Part shown: piece after piece, positions 43,688-51,285 of the stretch | How positions within the stretch are numbered: position 1 is the first letter of the stretch | Layout of the letters: each line of letters begins with the position of its first letter | Source of the DNA: Bog-532 sp963830385 | GTDB taxonomy: Bacteria > Actinomycetota > Actinomycetes > Streptosporangiales > Streptosporangiaceae | DNA length: 64,000 nt | Assembly (NCBI GenBank): GCA_963830385.1 | Contig: CAWHMD010000008.1 | Span: forward strand, 992,001-1,056,000 | Direction of reading: 5' to 3' | Program-made: the position numbers and the translations under genes | Notes under the pieces: model-generated | Told to the model about the DNA's origin: nothing | The model's database searches: none | Seen by the model: only the letters and a program-made list of their open reading frames with translations

Positions 43688-43758
43688 AATGGGACAGGCG
43701 GGATGGCGTCTGCCCCCGGCACGGGGGTGCCGGGGGCAGACGAAGGGGTGGGGGTGAG

Positions 43759-45243
43759 CTAGGTGTCTTCTGGGGTGGCTGGGGTTTTCTGGGGGTGGGC
43801 GGGGGTGGGGGATGCCTCGGCGGGGGTCAGGGGTTCGGCGGCGATGCTGGTGGCGACCCGGACCAGTTCCTCGGAGGGGTAGGCCTCCTCGCCGTGCACC
43901 GCCACGTCGCCGATTTCGAGGTCGGCTTCGGGGATGCGGAGCTTCATGAACAGGCCGAGGACCCGCAGGATGACGAACGTGACCAGGGCGTCCCAGACGA
44001 TGATGGTCAGCGCCGCGCCGGCCTGGATGGCCAGCTGCTTGGGGTGACCGTAGAACAGGCCCGCGCCGCTGAAGCCGGCGTTCTTGCCGAGCCCCAGGTA
44101 CTCGATCATGTTCGGGTCGGCCAGGCAGCCGGTGAGCAGGCCGCCGAACAGGCCGGCGATGCCGTGGGTGTAGACGACCCCGAGGGCGTCGTCGACCTTG
44201 TTGAACGGCCATACATAGCGCGGCAGGTAGGTCCAGGCGGCCCAGACGATTGCCGAGCAGACGAAGCCGATCACGATCGCGCCCAGGCCGTTGACGAAGC
44301 CGGCCGCGGGGGTGATCCCGACCAGGCCGCAGATCATGCCGTTGAGGGCCCCGAGGAAGGTGGGCTTCTTCTCCGAGCTCAGGAACATGTCCATGAAGAC
44401 CCAGGTCAGCATGGCAACCGCGGTGGCCACGTTGGTGTTGACGACGGCGGCGGCCGCGTCAGAACCGGCGAAGTACGGGTCACCACCGTTGAAGCCGTTC
44501 CAGCCGAGCCACAAGATCCCGGCGCCGAGCGCGACGAACATCAGGTTGTTCGGCACCGCCCGCTCCCGGTCGCGCTTGAGGCGGGGCCCGATGACCGCGG
44601 CGGCGACAAACCCGGAGGTGCCGGCGGCGAGGTGGATGACGTAACCACCGCTGAAGTCCAGCGCGCCCTTGCCGGCCCAGTAGCCGCCGCCCCAGAGCAT
44701 GAACGCGTTCACCGCGTAGGCGAACGTGATCCACAGCGGCACGAAGATGCACCAGACCTTGAAGCTGATCCGGCCGAGCACGCTGCCGATGAACAGGATG
44801 GGGGTGATCGCCGCGAACACAAACTGGAAATAGACCAGCGATGCCTGGGGGAACCTGAACTTGGGCATGAGCCCGTCCAGCAATGGGACGCTCGCTTGGC
44901 CCTGAAGTGCGTTATGGCCGAGCACGGTCCCGGGAATACCGACAAACGTGCCGATCCACTTGTGCCCGAAGCCCATGTCGAAGGCCCACAGAACCCAGGT
45001 GATCAAGACCAGGCCAAAGGTGCTGAACACCATCATCACGGTGTTCATCGCCCACTTCTTCTGCACCAGGCCGCCGTAAAGCACGGCCAATGCGGGGATG
45101 CTCATCAAACCGACGAACGTGGCGGCTGTCATCTGCCAGGAGTTGTCACCGGCATTCAGCCATGATGCGTATGGGATCACTGCCCTGCGCCTCCAGGGGG
45201 CTACCTGAGTAGGGCCATTCGGGAACGCCTCCATATTTCCCAT
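43759..45243 (-). CDS. amt: Ammonium transporter, Amt/Rh family
   Basis: Trimeric ammonium channel of 494 residues. After WQMTAATFVGLMSIPALAVL and YGGLVQKKWAMNTVMMVFST come the pore His motifs FSGGYVIHLAAGTSGFVAAA and VVYTHGIAGLFGGLLTGCLA, both with the conserved His, and NGMICGLVGITPAAGFVN. The C-terminal cytoplasmic tail (about 80 residues) includes the GDVAVHGEEAY switch motif of GlnK-controlled Amt proteins, but extends into a Pro/Thr/Glu-rich end. No glnK or glnD gene follows, unlike the usual actinomycete amtB-glnK-glnD order. The divergent intergenic region carries two GlnR-like boxes. ATG 45243; an ATG three codons later is also possible. Confidence 0.95.
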   Translation of the reverse strand: MGNMEAFPNGPTQVAPWRRRAVIPYASWLNAGDNSWQMTAATFVGLMSIPALAVLYGGLVQKKWAMNTVMMVFSTFGLVLITWVLWAFDMGFGHKWIGTFVGIPGTVLGHNALQGQASVPLLDGLMPKFRFPQASLVYFQFVFAAITPILFIGSVLGRISFKVWCIFVPLWITFAYAVNAFMLWGGGYWAGKGALDFSGGYVIHLAAGTSGFVAAAVIGPRLKRDRERAVPNNLMFVALGAGILWLGWNGFNGGDPYFAGSDAAAAVVNTNVATAVAMLTWVFMDMFLSSEKKPTFLGALNGMICGLVGITPAAGFVNGLGAIVIGFVCSAIVWAAWTYLPRYVWPFNKVDDALGVVYTHGIAGLFGGLLTGCLADPNMIEYLGLGKNAGFSGAGLFYGHPKQLAIQAGAALTIIVWDALVTFVILRVLGLFMKLRIPEADLEIGDVAVHGEEAYPSEELVRVATSIAAEPLTPAEASPTPAHPQKTPATPEDT

Positions 45244-45249
45244 GGGCGG

Positions 45250-45288
45250 GTTTCCGGCTCATTTCCCGTTTGTTACGCGGCCGGTAAC
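45250..45288 (-). promoter_or_regulatory. GlnR-like binding box next to amt
   Basis: On the minus strand the half-sites GTAAC, GAAAT and GAAAC are each separated by exactly 6 bases (45276-45250), with a further GTTAC 7 bases upstream. This fits the GlnR a-site/b-site pattern (gTnAC-n6-GaAAC). It is only 7 bases from the amt start codon, so it may repress or lie over the promoter. Confidence 0.55.
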
Positions 45289-45387
45289 GCCTGAGTCCAG
45301 CGGCCTGCTCATGTTTCGGGCGTGTGACGAGGCAGCCGCCGGGACCGGGGGTGGGGCAGGTCAGCGGTTGACGGGCGCGACGGCGGT

Positions 45388-45429
45388 GAAAACGCTATGT
45401 CACTTTCCCGTAACGGTCGCAGCGGTAAC
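45388..45429. promoter_or_regulatory. Second GlnR-like box upstream of amt
   Basis: Plus strand GAAAA-n6-GTCAC-n6-GTAAC (45388-45414), then GTAAC after 10 bases (45425-45429). The n6 spacing again matches GlnR sites. It lies about 150 bases upstream of amt, a position suited to activation. Confidence 0.5.
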
Positions 45430-45473
45430 CCTTGAGGGAGGTATAGGCACAGACGTAGCCTTCAGGACACCCC

Positions 45474-45487
45474 GGTAAGCGCTTACC
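45474..45487. promoter_or_regulatory. LacI-type operator GGTAAGCGCTTACC
   Basis: A perfect 14-bp palindrome with the central CG pair typical of LacI-family sites, 80 bases upstream of the LacI gene. It probably gives autorepression and sugar-controlled expression of the whole operon. Confidence 0.75.
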
Positions 45488-45567
45488 GCCCGCCGGGGCG
45501 GAACCTGGCGAAGGCGCCGGGTCTGAGCCCGGCACAGTCGCCGGGCACGTCCGGAAGGAGCCGGCCG

Positions 45568-46770
45568 GTGGACGCGGAGACGACGGTGAACGCGGGCGAA
45601 ACCGCGCGCCCCGCCACTCCGGATGCCCCCGGGAGCCCAGCCGCTCCCGGCACTCCGGGCACTTCCCTCGCGGTGGCCAGCCCGGCCGGGCTGGCCGTCA
45701 GCCAGGTCAGCCAGGTGCCGACCATTTACGACGTGGCGCGGGCGGCCGGGGTCTCGATCGCCTCGGTGTCGCGGGTGCTGAACGGACGGCGGAACCCGCG
45801 GCCGGAGACCCGCGACCGGGTGCTGCAGGCCGTGGCCGAGCTGGGGTTCGTGCCGGACGGCGCGGCCCGGGCGCTGAGCGTGCGGCTGAAGGAAGTGGCC
45901 GGCGTGATCATCCGGCTGCCGTGGACCTCACGGAATCCCGAGGACCTGTTCGCCGACGAAGAGGACAGCCTCCAGTTCCCGGACATGATCAACCGGGGCA
46001 TCGCCGAAGCCGCGCAGCGCCGCGGGTTCGACATCCTGGTGCGGTCCGTCGACCTGGACGAGCACGACCCGGGGGGCCGGACCCTGGCGCTGGCCCGCAA
46101 GAGCGACGGCCTCATCCTGCACGACGGGGTGCTGGACCCGGATCAGCTGGAGTGGCTGGGCCGCCAGGTCCGGGTGGTGACGATGGCGTCGGTGGCCACG
46201 CCGCTGACCGCCAACGTGCGCAGCGACAACGCGGCGGGCATCCGCGACCTGGCCCGCCATCTGCTGCACGATCACGGCTACCGGACGATCAGCTACATCG
46301 GCGGTCACATCGACAGCCCCGACAGCATCACCCGGTTCGACACCCTGGCCGCCGAGGTCGCGAACGCGGGGGCGACCCTGCTGGACGGCCCGCAGTGGCA
46401 GGGGGACTACACCGCGGGGGGCGGCGCGCGGGTGATCAACAGCCTGCTCGACCGGGGAACGCGGATGCCACGCGCGATCGTGTGCGCGAACGACCAGACC
46501 GCCATCGGTGTGCTCTACGCCCTGGACCGGCACGGCGTCCGGGTGCCCGGGGACGTGGCGGTGACCGGGTTCGACGACATCCCGGTGGCCCGGCTTCTGC
46601 AGACCCAACTGACCACGGTCCGCCAGCGCATCAGGGAACTCGGTGCGACAGCCTTCGAGGTGCTCTATTCGATGATCAACCATGAGACCCCCGCCATGAG
46701 AGACCTGGTGCTCCCGACCATGCTGATCCGCCGCCGGAGCTGCGGCTGCGGGGAGGCGGGGCCGTCATGA
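45568..46770 (+). CDS. LacI family transcriptional regulator
   Basis: A 400-residue repressor, GTG start with GGAAGGAG. About 50 Ala/Pro/Gly residues precede the HTH (VPTIYDVARAAGVSIASVSR, VLNGRRNPRPETRDRVLQAV, near residues 50-90), whose hinge helix is AARALS. The periplasmic-binding-like effector domain follows (GVIIRLPWTSRNPEDLFADE, TANVRSDNAAGIRDLARHLL, AIVCANDQTAIGVLYALDRH, VAVTGFDDIPVARLLQTQLT). It ends CGCGEAGPS. It heads a seven-gene overlapping operon (ATGA with the next gene), so it very likely controls sugar uptake by the downstream transporter and GH3 enzyme. Confidence 0.92.
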   Translation: MDAETTVNAGETARPATPDAPGSPAAPGTPGTSLAVASPAGLAVSQVSQVPTIYDVARAAGVSIASVSRVLNGRRNPRPETRDRVLQAVAELGFVPDGAARALSVRLKEVAGVIIRLPWTSRNPEDLFADEEDSLQFPDMINRGIAEAAQRRGFDILVRSVDLDEHDPGGRTLALARKSDGLILHDGVLDPDQLEWLGRQVRVVTMASVATPLTANVRSDNAAGIRDLARHLLHDHGYRTISYIGGHIDSPDSITRFDTLAAEVANAGATLLDGPQWQGDYTAGGGARVINSLLDRGTRMPRAIVCANDQTAIGVLYALDRHGVRVPGDVAVTGFDDIPVARLLQTQLTTVRQRIRELGATAFEVLYSMINHETPAMRDLVLPTMLIRRRSCGCGEAGPS

Positions 46771-47741
46771 TCGCGCTCTCCCGCAAGCTGCTGGTCTACG
46801 TCATCACGGCCTGGGTCGCCATCACCGTCAACTTCCTGCTGCCCCGGCTGATGCCCGGCAACCCGATCCAGACGATGATCGGCAAGCTCCAGGGCCGGGT
46901 CACACCGGAGATGCAGAAGGCCATCCAGCTGCAGTTCGGCGTCGGCCTGCACCAGAGCCTGTGGACCCAGTACCTGAACTACTGGAGCCAGCTGTTCCAC
47001 GGCAACCTGGGCCAGTCGATCACGCTGTCCTCCCCGGTCAGCACCGTGCTGGGCGGCACCCTGCCGTGGACGATCGGGCTGCTCGGCGTGGCCACCGTGA
47101 TCAGCTTCGTGCTCGGCACGCTGCTCGGCATCGCGCTGGGCTGGCGGCGCGACTCGTGGCTGGACGGGCTGCTGCCGGTGTCGACGTTCTTCCAGGCGGT
47201 GCCCTACTTCTTCCTCGGCACCGTGCTGCTGCTGGTGTTCGGCAGCGACCTGCACTGGTTCCCGGTCCTCGGCAACTACCAGCGCGGGCTGACGCCCGGC
47301 CTGAACTGGCCCTTTATTTCCAGCGTGATCCGCTACGCGGAGCTGCCGGCGATCACGATCGTCCTCAGCTCGATCGCGGGCTGGACGCTCGGCATGCGGA
47401 ACATGATGATCACCACCATGGACGAGGACTTCGTCCTGGTCGCCCGGGCCAAGGGGCTGCCGACCCGCAAGGTGATCGCCTACGCGGCCCGGAGCGCGAT
47501 CCTGCCCAGCGTGGCCAACTTCTCGCTGGCCATCGGGCTGGTGGTGTCCGGGGCCCTGCTGGTCGAGCTGGTCTTCAACTACCCCGGCGTCGGCAACCTG
47601 CTGCTGCAGGCCGTGCTCAACCAGGACTACCCGCTGCTGCAGGGAATCTTCCTGGTCATCACGCTCACCGTGCTGGCCGCCAACCTGATCGCCGACTTCG
47701 TCTACGTTGCCCTGGACCCCCGCGTCCGGCAGGAGGCCTGA
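46767..47741 (+). CDS. ABC transporter permease, DppB/OppB type
   Basis: First membrane subunit, 324 residues, 6 TM helices. KLLVYVITAWVAITVNFLLP and RLMPGNPIQTMIGKLQG form the family N-terminus, and the EAA loop that contacts the ATPase is RNMMITTMDEDFVLVARAKG with LPTRKVIAYAARSAILPSVA. The end is NLIADFVYVALDPRVRQEA, standard for DppB. It overlaps the LacI gene by four bases and is followed after 5 bases by the second permease. Confidence 0.93.
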   Translation: MIALSRKLLVYVITAWVAITVNFLLPRLMPGNPIQTMIGKLQGRVTPEMQKAIQLQFGVGLHQSLWTQYLNYWSQLFHGNLGQSITLSSPVSTVLGGTLPWTIGLLGVATVISFVLGTLLGIALGWRRDSWLDGLLPVSTFFQAVPYFFLGTVLLLVFGSDLHWFPVLGNYQRGLTPGLNWPFISSVIRYAELPAITIVLSSIAGWTLGMRNMMITTMDEDFVLVARAKGLPTRKVIAYAARSAILPSVANFSLAIGLVVSGALLVELVFNYPGVGNLLLQAVLNQDYPLLQGIFLVITLTVLAANLIADFVYVALDPRVRQEA

Positions 47742-47746
47742 GGCTC

Positions 47747-48796
47747 ATGTCCGTCCGCGCAGAAGACCTGGCGCCGCTGCCCGCCGGGCAGCTGACCCCG
47801 ATCGCGCCGGTCAAGGGCAAGGTCAGCCGGGCGATCCGGCTGCCGCGCAACCCCAAGGTCATCGCCGGCCTGATCATCATCTTGGTGTTCGCGATCTTGA
47901 CCCTGATCGGGCCCTGGGTGGCGCCGTACTCCCCCAACGACAACTCGTTCGCCCAGAACCTGCACCCGTCGGCCGCGCACTGGCTCGGCACCAGCAACCT
48001 GGGCGCGGACATCTTCTCCCAGCTGCTCAACGGGGCCCGGGCGACCATGGTGGTGGGCTTCATCGCCGGCCTGGTCGCCACCGCGCTGTCGGTGATCATC
48101 GGCATCACCGCCGGTTACCTGGGCGGCGGCACCGACGAGGGACTGTCGCTGACGGCCAACGTGTTCCTGGCCATCCCCGGGCTGCCGCTGCTGATCGTCC
48201 TCCTCAGCTACCTGCCGCCCGCCGGCCGGTCGAACACGCTGCTGATCGGCGTGATCATCGCCATCACCGGCTGGGCCTGGGGCGCCCGGGTGCTGCGGGC
48301 CCAGACGATGTCGGTGAAGCGGCGGGACTTCGTGGAGGCGGCCCGGATCGTGGGCGAGAGCCGGATCCGGATCATGTTCTCCGAGGTGCTGCCGAACCTG
48401 CTGGCCATCGTGGCCTCGTCGTTCCTGTTCACCATGCTGTACGCGATCGGCACCTACATCGCGCTGGCCTACCTCGGCGTGACCAGCACCTCGGTGTGGA
48501 ACTGGGGCACGATGCTGTACTGGGCGCAGTCCAGCAACGCCCCGCTGACCGGCGCGTGGTGGTGGTTCGTGCCCCCGGGTCTGTGCATCGCCCTGGTCGG
48601 CATGGGGCTGGCCCTGCTGAACTTCGGTGTGGACGAGTTCATCAACCCGCGGCTGCGGGCCGGGGGCCTGTCCAAGAAGGGCCTGCGCAAGGCCGGGCTG
48701 CCCCGGCACCCCAAGCTGGGCCTGACCCCGGTGGTCCGGAACCGGCCCGGTCCGGCGACCGCGACCACGGCCGGCCCGGCCAAGGTGGCCCGGTGA
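47747..48796 (+). CDS. ABC transporter permease, DppC/OppC type
   Basis: Second membrane subunit, 349 residues. AGGAGG lies ten bases before ATG 47747. NPKVIAGLIIILVFAILTLI and HWLGTSNLGADIFSQLLNGA are the DppC N-terminal features, the EAA loop is SVKRRDFVEAARIVGESRIR, and the C-terminus has LLNFGVDEFINPRLRAGGLS followed by a basic Pro/Ala tail. It pairs with the preceding permease; its stop codon overlaps the following GTG. Confidence 0.92.
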   Translation: MSVRAEDLAPLPAGQLTPIAPVKGKVSRAIRLPRNPKVIAGLIIILVFAILTLIGPWVAPYSPNDNSFAQNLHPSAAHWLGTSNLGADIFSQLLNGARATMVVGFIAGLVATALSVIIGITAGYLGGGTDEGLSLTANVFLAIPGLPLLIVLLSYLPPAGRSNTLLIGVIIAITGWAWGARVLRAQTMSVKRRDFVEAARIVGESRIRIMFSEVLPNLLAIVASSFLFTMLYAIGTYIALAYLGVTSTSVWNWGTMLYWAQSSNAPLTGAWWWFVPPGLCIALVGMGLALLNFGVDEFINPRLRAGGLSKKGLRKAGLPRHPKLGLTPVVRNRPGPATATTAGPAKVAR

Positions 48797-49998
48797 GCGC
48801 CGGTCACGCCGTCGCCCCGGTCACCGGCGGCGGTCCCGCCGGTGAGCAGGCGAACGGCCAGGCCCGCCGGGGCGACCCGGTGCTCGAGATCCGCGGGCTG
48901 TGCGTGGACTACGGGATGGACGAGGACGCCGTGCACGCGGTGGTCGACGCCAGCCTGACCCTGCGCCGCGGCCAGGTGCTGGGGCTGGCCGGGGAGAGCG
49001 GCAGCGGCAAATCGACGCTGGCCTACGCGGCCACCCGGCTGCTGCGCGAGCCGGGGGTGATCACCGCCGGTGAGGTGCTGTTCCACTCCCGGCCGAACGC
49101 GCAGAGCAGGCCGGACGCGGTCACCGGCACCGCCGACCTGCTCGACCTGGACGAGGGTGACCTGCAGCGGGTGCGCTGGTCGGAGATCTCGGTGGTCATG
49201 CAGAGCGCGCTGAACGCGCTCAACCCGGTCGCCACCGTCGGGCGGCAGATCGAGGACGTGCTGAAGGCCCACCGGCCGGACCTGAACCGGCATGGCCGGG
49301 TGCGGCGGGCGACCGAACTGCTGGAGATGGTCGGCATCACCGGTGACCGGCTGCGCAGCTACCCGCACGAGCTGTCCGGCGGCATGCGCCAGCGGGCCAT
49401 GATCGCGATGGCGCTGGCGCTGGAGCCGCAGGTCGTGATCATGGACGAGCCGACCACCGCGCTGGACGTGGTGACCCAGCGGGAAATCCTCGAAGAGCTG
49501 GTCCGGCTGCGGGACGAGCTGGGCTTCGCCGCGCTGTTCATCACCCACGACCTGTCGCTGCTGATCGAGCTGGCCGACGAGATCGCGGTGATGTACGCCG
49601 GGCGGCTGGTCGAGCGGGCCGGCTCGGAGTCGCTGTTCCGGGCGCCGCGCCACCCCTACACCTACGGGCTGCTGAACTCGTTCCCGCCCATGCACGGCGA
49701 GCGGGTGGCGATGACCGGGATCGCCGGGTCGCCGCCGGACCTGCGGTCGATCCCGTCCGGCTGCGCGTTCCACCCTCGCTGCCTGCACGCCCTGGACCGG
49801 TGCGCGGCCGACGTCCCGCAGCTGGTCCCGCTCCGCTACGGGCCAGTGCCGCCCGGGCGCAGCCCCCGGGAGGTGGCCTGCTGGCTGCACGACCCGCAGC
49901 CCCCGGTCCCGGTACCGGAAGAACTGAAAAGGCCTGACCCAGCGGAGCCGGCCCCCGCCGCCGACGTCCCGGCGGCCCCGGAGGAGGAGACGTCATGA
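48793..49998 (+). CDS. ABC transporter ATP-binding protein, DppD/OppD type
   Basis: First ATPase, 401 residues. Walker A GLAGESGSGKSTLAYA, Q-loop VVMQSALNALNPVATVG, signature YPHELSGGMRQRAMIAMALA and Walker B VVIMDEPTTALDVVTQREIL are intact. The oligopeptide/oligosaccharide-type C-terminal region SIPSGCAFHPRCLHALDRC holds Cys residues typical of DppD. GTG 48793 overlaps the upstream stop codon. The tail is Pro/Glu/Ala-rich. Confidence 0.93.
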   Translation: MSAGHAVAPVTGGGPAGEQANGQARRGDPVLEIRGLCVDYGMDEDAVHAVVDASLTLRRGQVLGLAGESGSGKSTLAYAATRLLREPGVITAGEVLFHSRPNAQSRPDAVTGTADLLDLDEGDLQRVRWSEISVVMQSALNALNPVATVGRQIEDVLKAHRPDLNRHGRVRRATELLEMVGITGDRLRSYPHELSGGMRQRAMIAMALALEPQVVIMDEPTTALDVVTQREILEELVRLRDELGFAALFITHDLSLLIELADEIAVMYAGRLVERAGSESLFRAPRHPYTYGLLNSFPPMHGERVAMTGIAGSPPDLRSIPSGCAFHPRCLHALDRCAADVPQLVPLRYGPVPPGRSPREVACWLHDPQPPVPVPEELKRPDPAEPAPAADVPAAPEEETS

Positions 49999-51098
49999 CC
50001 GAGACGGCGACCGAGCCGGTCTCCCCCGATACCGCCGCGCCGGTCCTGGAGGCCCGCGACCTGACCAAGCACTTCCACGTGCGGCGGGGCCTGCGGGCGC
50101 GGTCCACCGTGCACGCGGTGGAGAACGTGTCGCTGACGCTGCCGCGCTCGTCGGTCACCGCGGTGGTGGGCGAGAGCGGCTCGGGCAAGTCGACGCTGGC
50201 GCGGATGCTGGCCCGGATCATCACCCCCACCTCCGGCCAGCTGCTGCTGGACGGGCAGCAGATGCCGCTCGGGCAACGGCACCGGCAGGGGTACGCGAGC
50301 CGGGTGCAGCTGGTGCTGCAGGACCCGTTCGCGTCGCTCAACCCGGTGCACTCGATCCGCTATCACCTGGCCCGGCCGCTGAAGATCCACCACATGGCCG
50401 ACGGCGACCTCGACGGCGCGATGGAGAGCCTGCTGCGCCGGGTCGCGCTGGACCCGCCGTCCCGGTTCATCGACAAGTACCCGCACGAGCTGTCCGGCGG
50501 CCAGCGGCAGCGGGTGGCCATCGCCCGCGCGCTGGCCGTGCAGCCGGACGTGCTGCTGGCCGACGAGCCGGTGTCGATGCTGGACGTGTCGATCCGGCTG
50601 GGGGTGCTCAACCTGCTGGCTGACCTGCGAGAGAAGTCCCAGCTGGCGATCTTGTACGTCACCCACGACATCGCGTCGGCCCGCTACCTGGCCGACAAGA
50701 TCGTCGTCATGTACGCGGGCGAGCTGGTGGAGTCGGCACCAAGCGCTGAGCTGACCGACTCCCCGGCTCATCCGTACACGCAGCTGCTGCTGTCGGCAGC
50801 GCCGGACCCGGCCCGGCCCGAGCCGCCGTCGCTGGCCGGCCGGGGCTCGCCCCCGAGCCTGGTGGCACCGCCGTCCGGCTGCCGGTTCCACCCCCGGTGC
50901 CCGCACGCGATGGCGGTGTGCCGGGAGCAGCGGCCGCCGAACGTGACCGTCGCGACCGGTCACACCGCGGCCTGCTGGCTGCACGTCAATGATCTGAGCG
51001 CCGCCCAGGCCAAGCCGCTCAAGACCCCGGCCAAGCCGTCTCCGGCGGCGGCCGAGATGCCACGATCCCGTACGGCCGAGCCATCCGAGGAGGGCTGA
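49995..51098 (+). CDS. ABC transporter ATP-binding protein, DppF/OppF type
   Basis: Second ATPase, 367 residues; ATG overlaps the previous stop codon by four bases. Walker A VVGESGSGKSTLARMLARII, Q-loop LVLQDPFASLNPVHSIR, signature YPHELSGGQRQRVAIARALA, Walker B VLLADEPVSMLDVSIRLGVL. The C-terminal oligopeptide-type motif is APPSGCRFHPRCPHAMAVC. A Lys/Pro-rich tail ends the protein. The last gene before a 187-base gap that precedes the binding protein; no clear terminator is seen in the gap. Confidence 0.93.
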   Translation: MTETATEPVSPDTAAPVLEARDLTKHFHVRRGLRARSTVHAVENVSLTLPRSSVTAVVGESGSGKSTLARMLARIITPTSGQLLLDGQQMPLGQRHRQGYASRVQLVLQDPFASLNPVHSIRYHLARPLKIHHMADGDLDGAMESLLRRVALDPPSRFIDKYPHELSGGQRQRVAIARALAVQPDVLLADEPVSMLDVSIRLGVLNLLADLREKSQLAILYVTHDIASARYLADKIVVMYAGELVESAPSAELTDSPAHPYTQLLLSAAPDPARPEPPSLAGRGSPPSLVAPPSGCRFHPRCPHAMAVCREQRPPNVTVATGHTAACWLHVNDLSAAQAKPLKTPAKPSPAAAEMPRSRTAEPSEEG

Positions 51099-51285
51099 TG
51101 ATTTGACGAGCCGAGTGATCGTCTAACCCGATCCTGCTTCCGCTCCGGGCTTCCGTCCGGGCGGCAGCCTCGGCGACCGGTCGTGCGCCCGGCCGGCCCG
51201 CACCGTAACACCTGGCGAAAGACCCCGACACGGTCAACAACGCTGGCCGGTGAAGAACCGGCCGGGCAACTTGGAGTTTAAGGCA

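Larger units (their letters stand above)
42921..43758. other. Long gene-poor, repeat-rich region between amt and chitinase
   Basis: About 840 bases with no supportable gene. Several open frames cross it but all depend on the repeats and lack ribosome sites or family features. From left to right it holds the pseudo-palindrome at 43016-43038, a CTTTTCGAAAAG palindrome (43087-43098), dispersed repeat copies B and C, a 14-bp perfect inverted repeat (43410-43455), the 25-bp tandem array (43505-43597) and repeat copy D. Confidence 0.6.
45244..45567. other. Regulatory region between amt and the LacI operon
   Basis: 324 bases without a gene, divergent. It holds GlnR-like boxes near amt (45250-45288, 45388-45429) and a LacI-type operator near the regulator gene (45474-45487). 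Confidence 0.6.

Noticed and set aside
43109..45165. Plus-strand frames crossing the repeat region and running opposite amt
   Set aside because: They translate the tandem repeats and the complement of amt; no ribosome site or conserved domain.
51099..51285. Second LacI operator before the binding-protein gene
   Set aside because: The 187-base gap has GC-rich partial inverted repeats but no palindrome resembling GGTAAGCGCTTACC.
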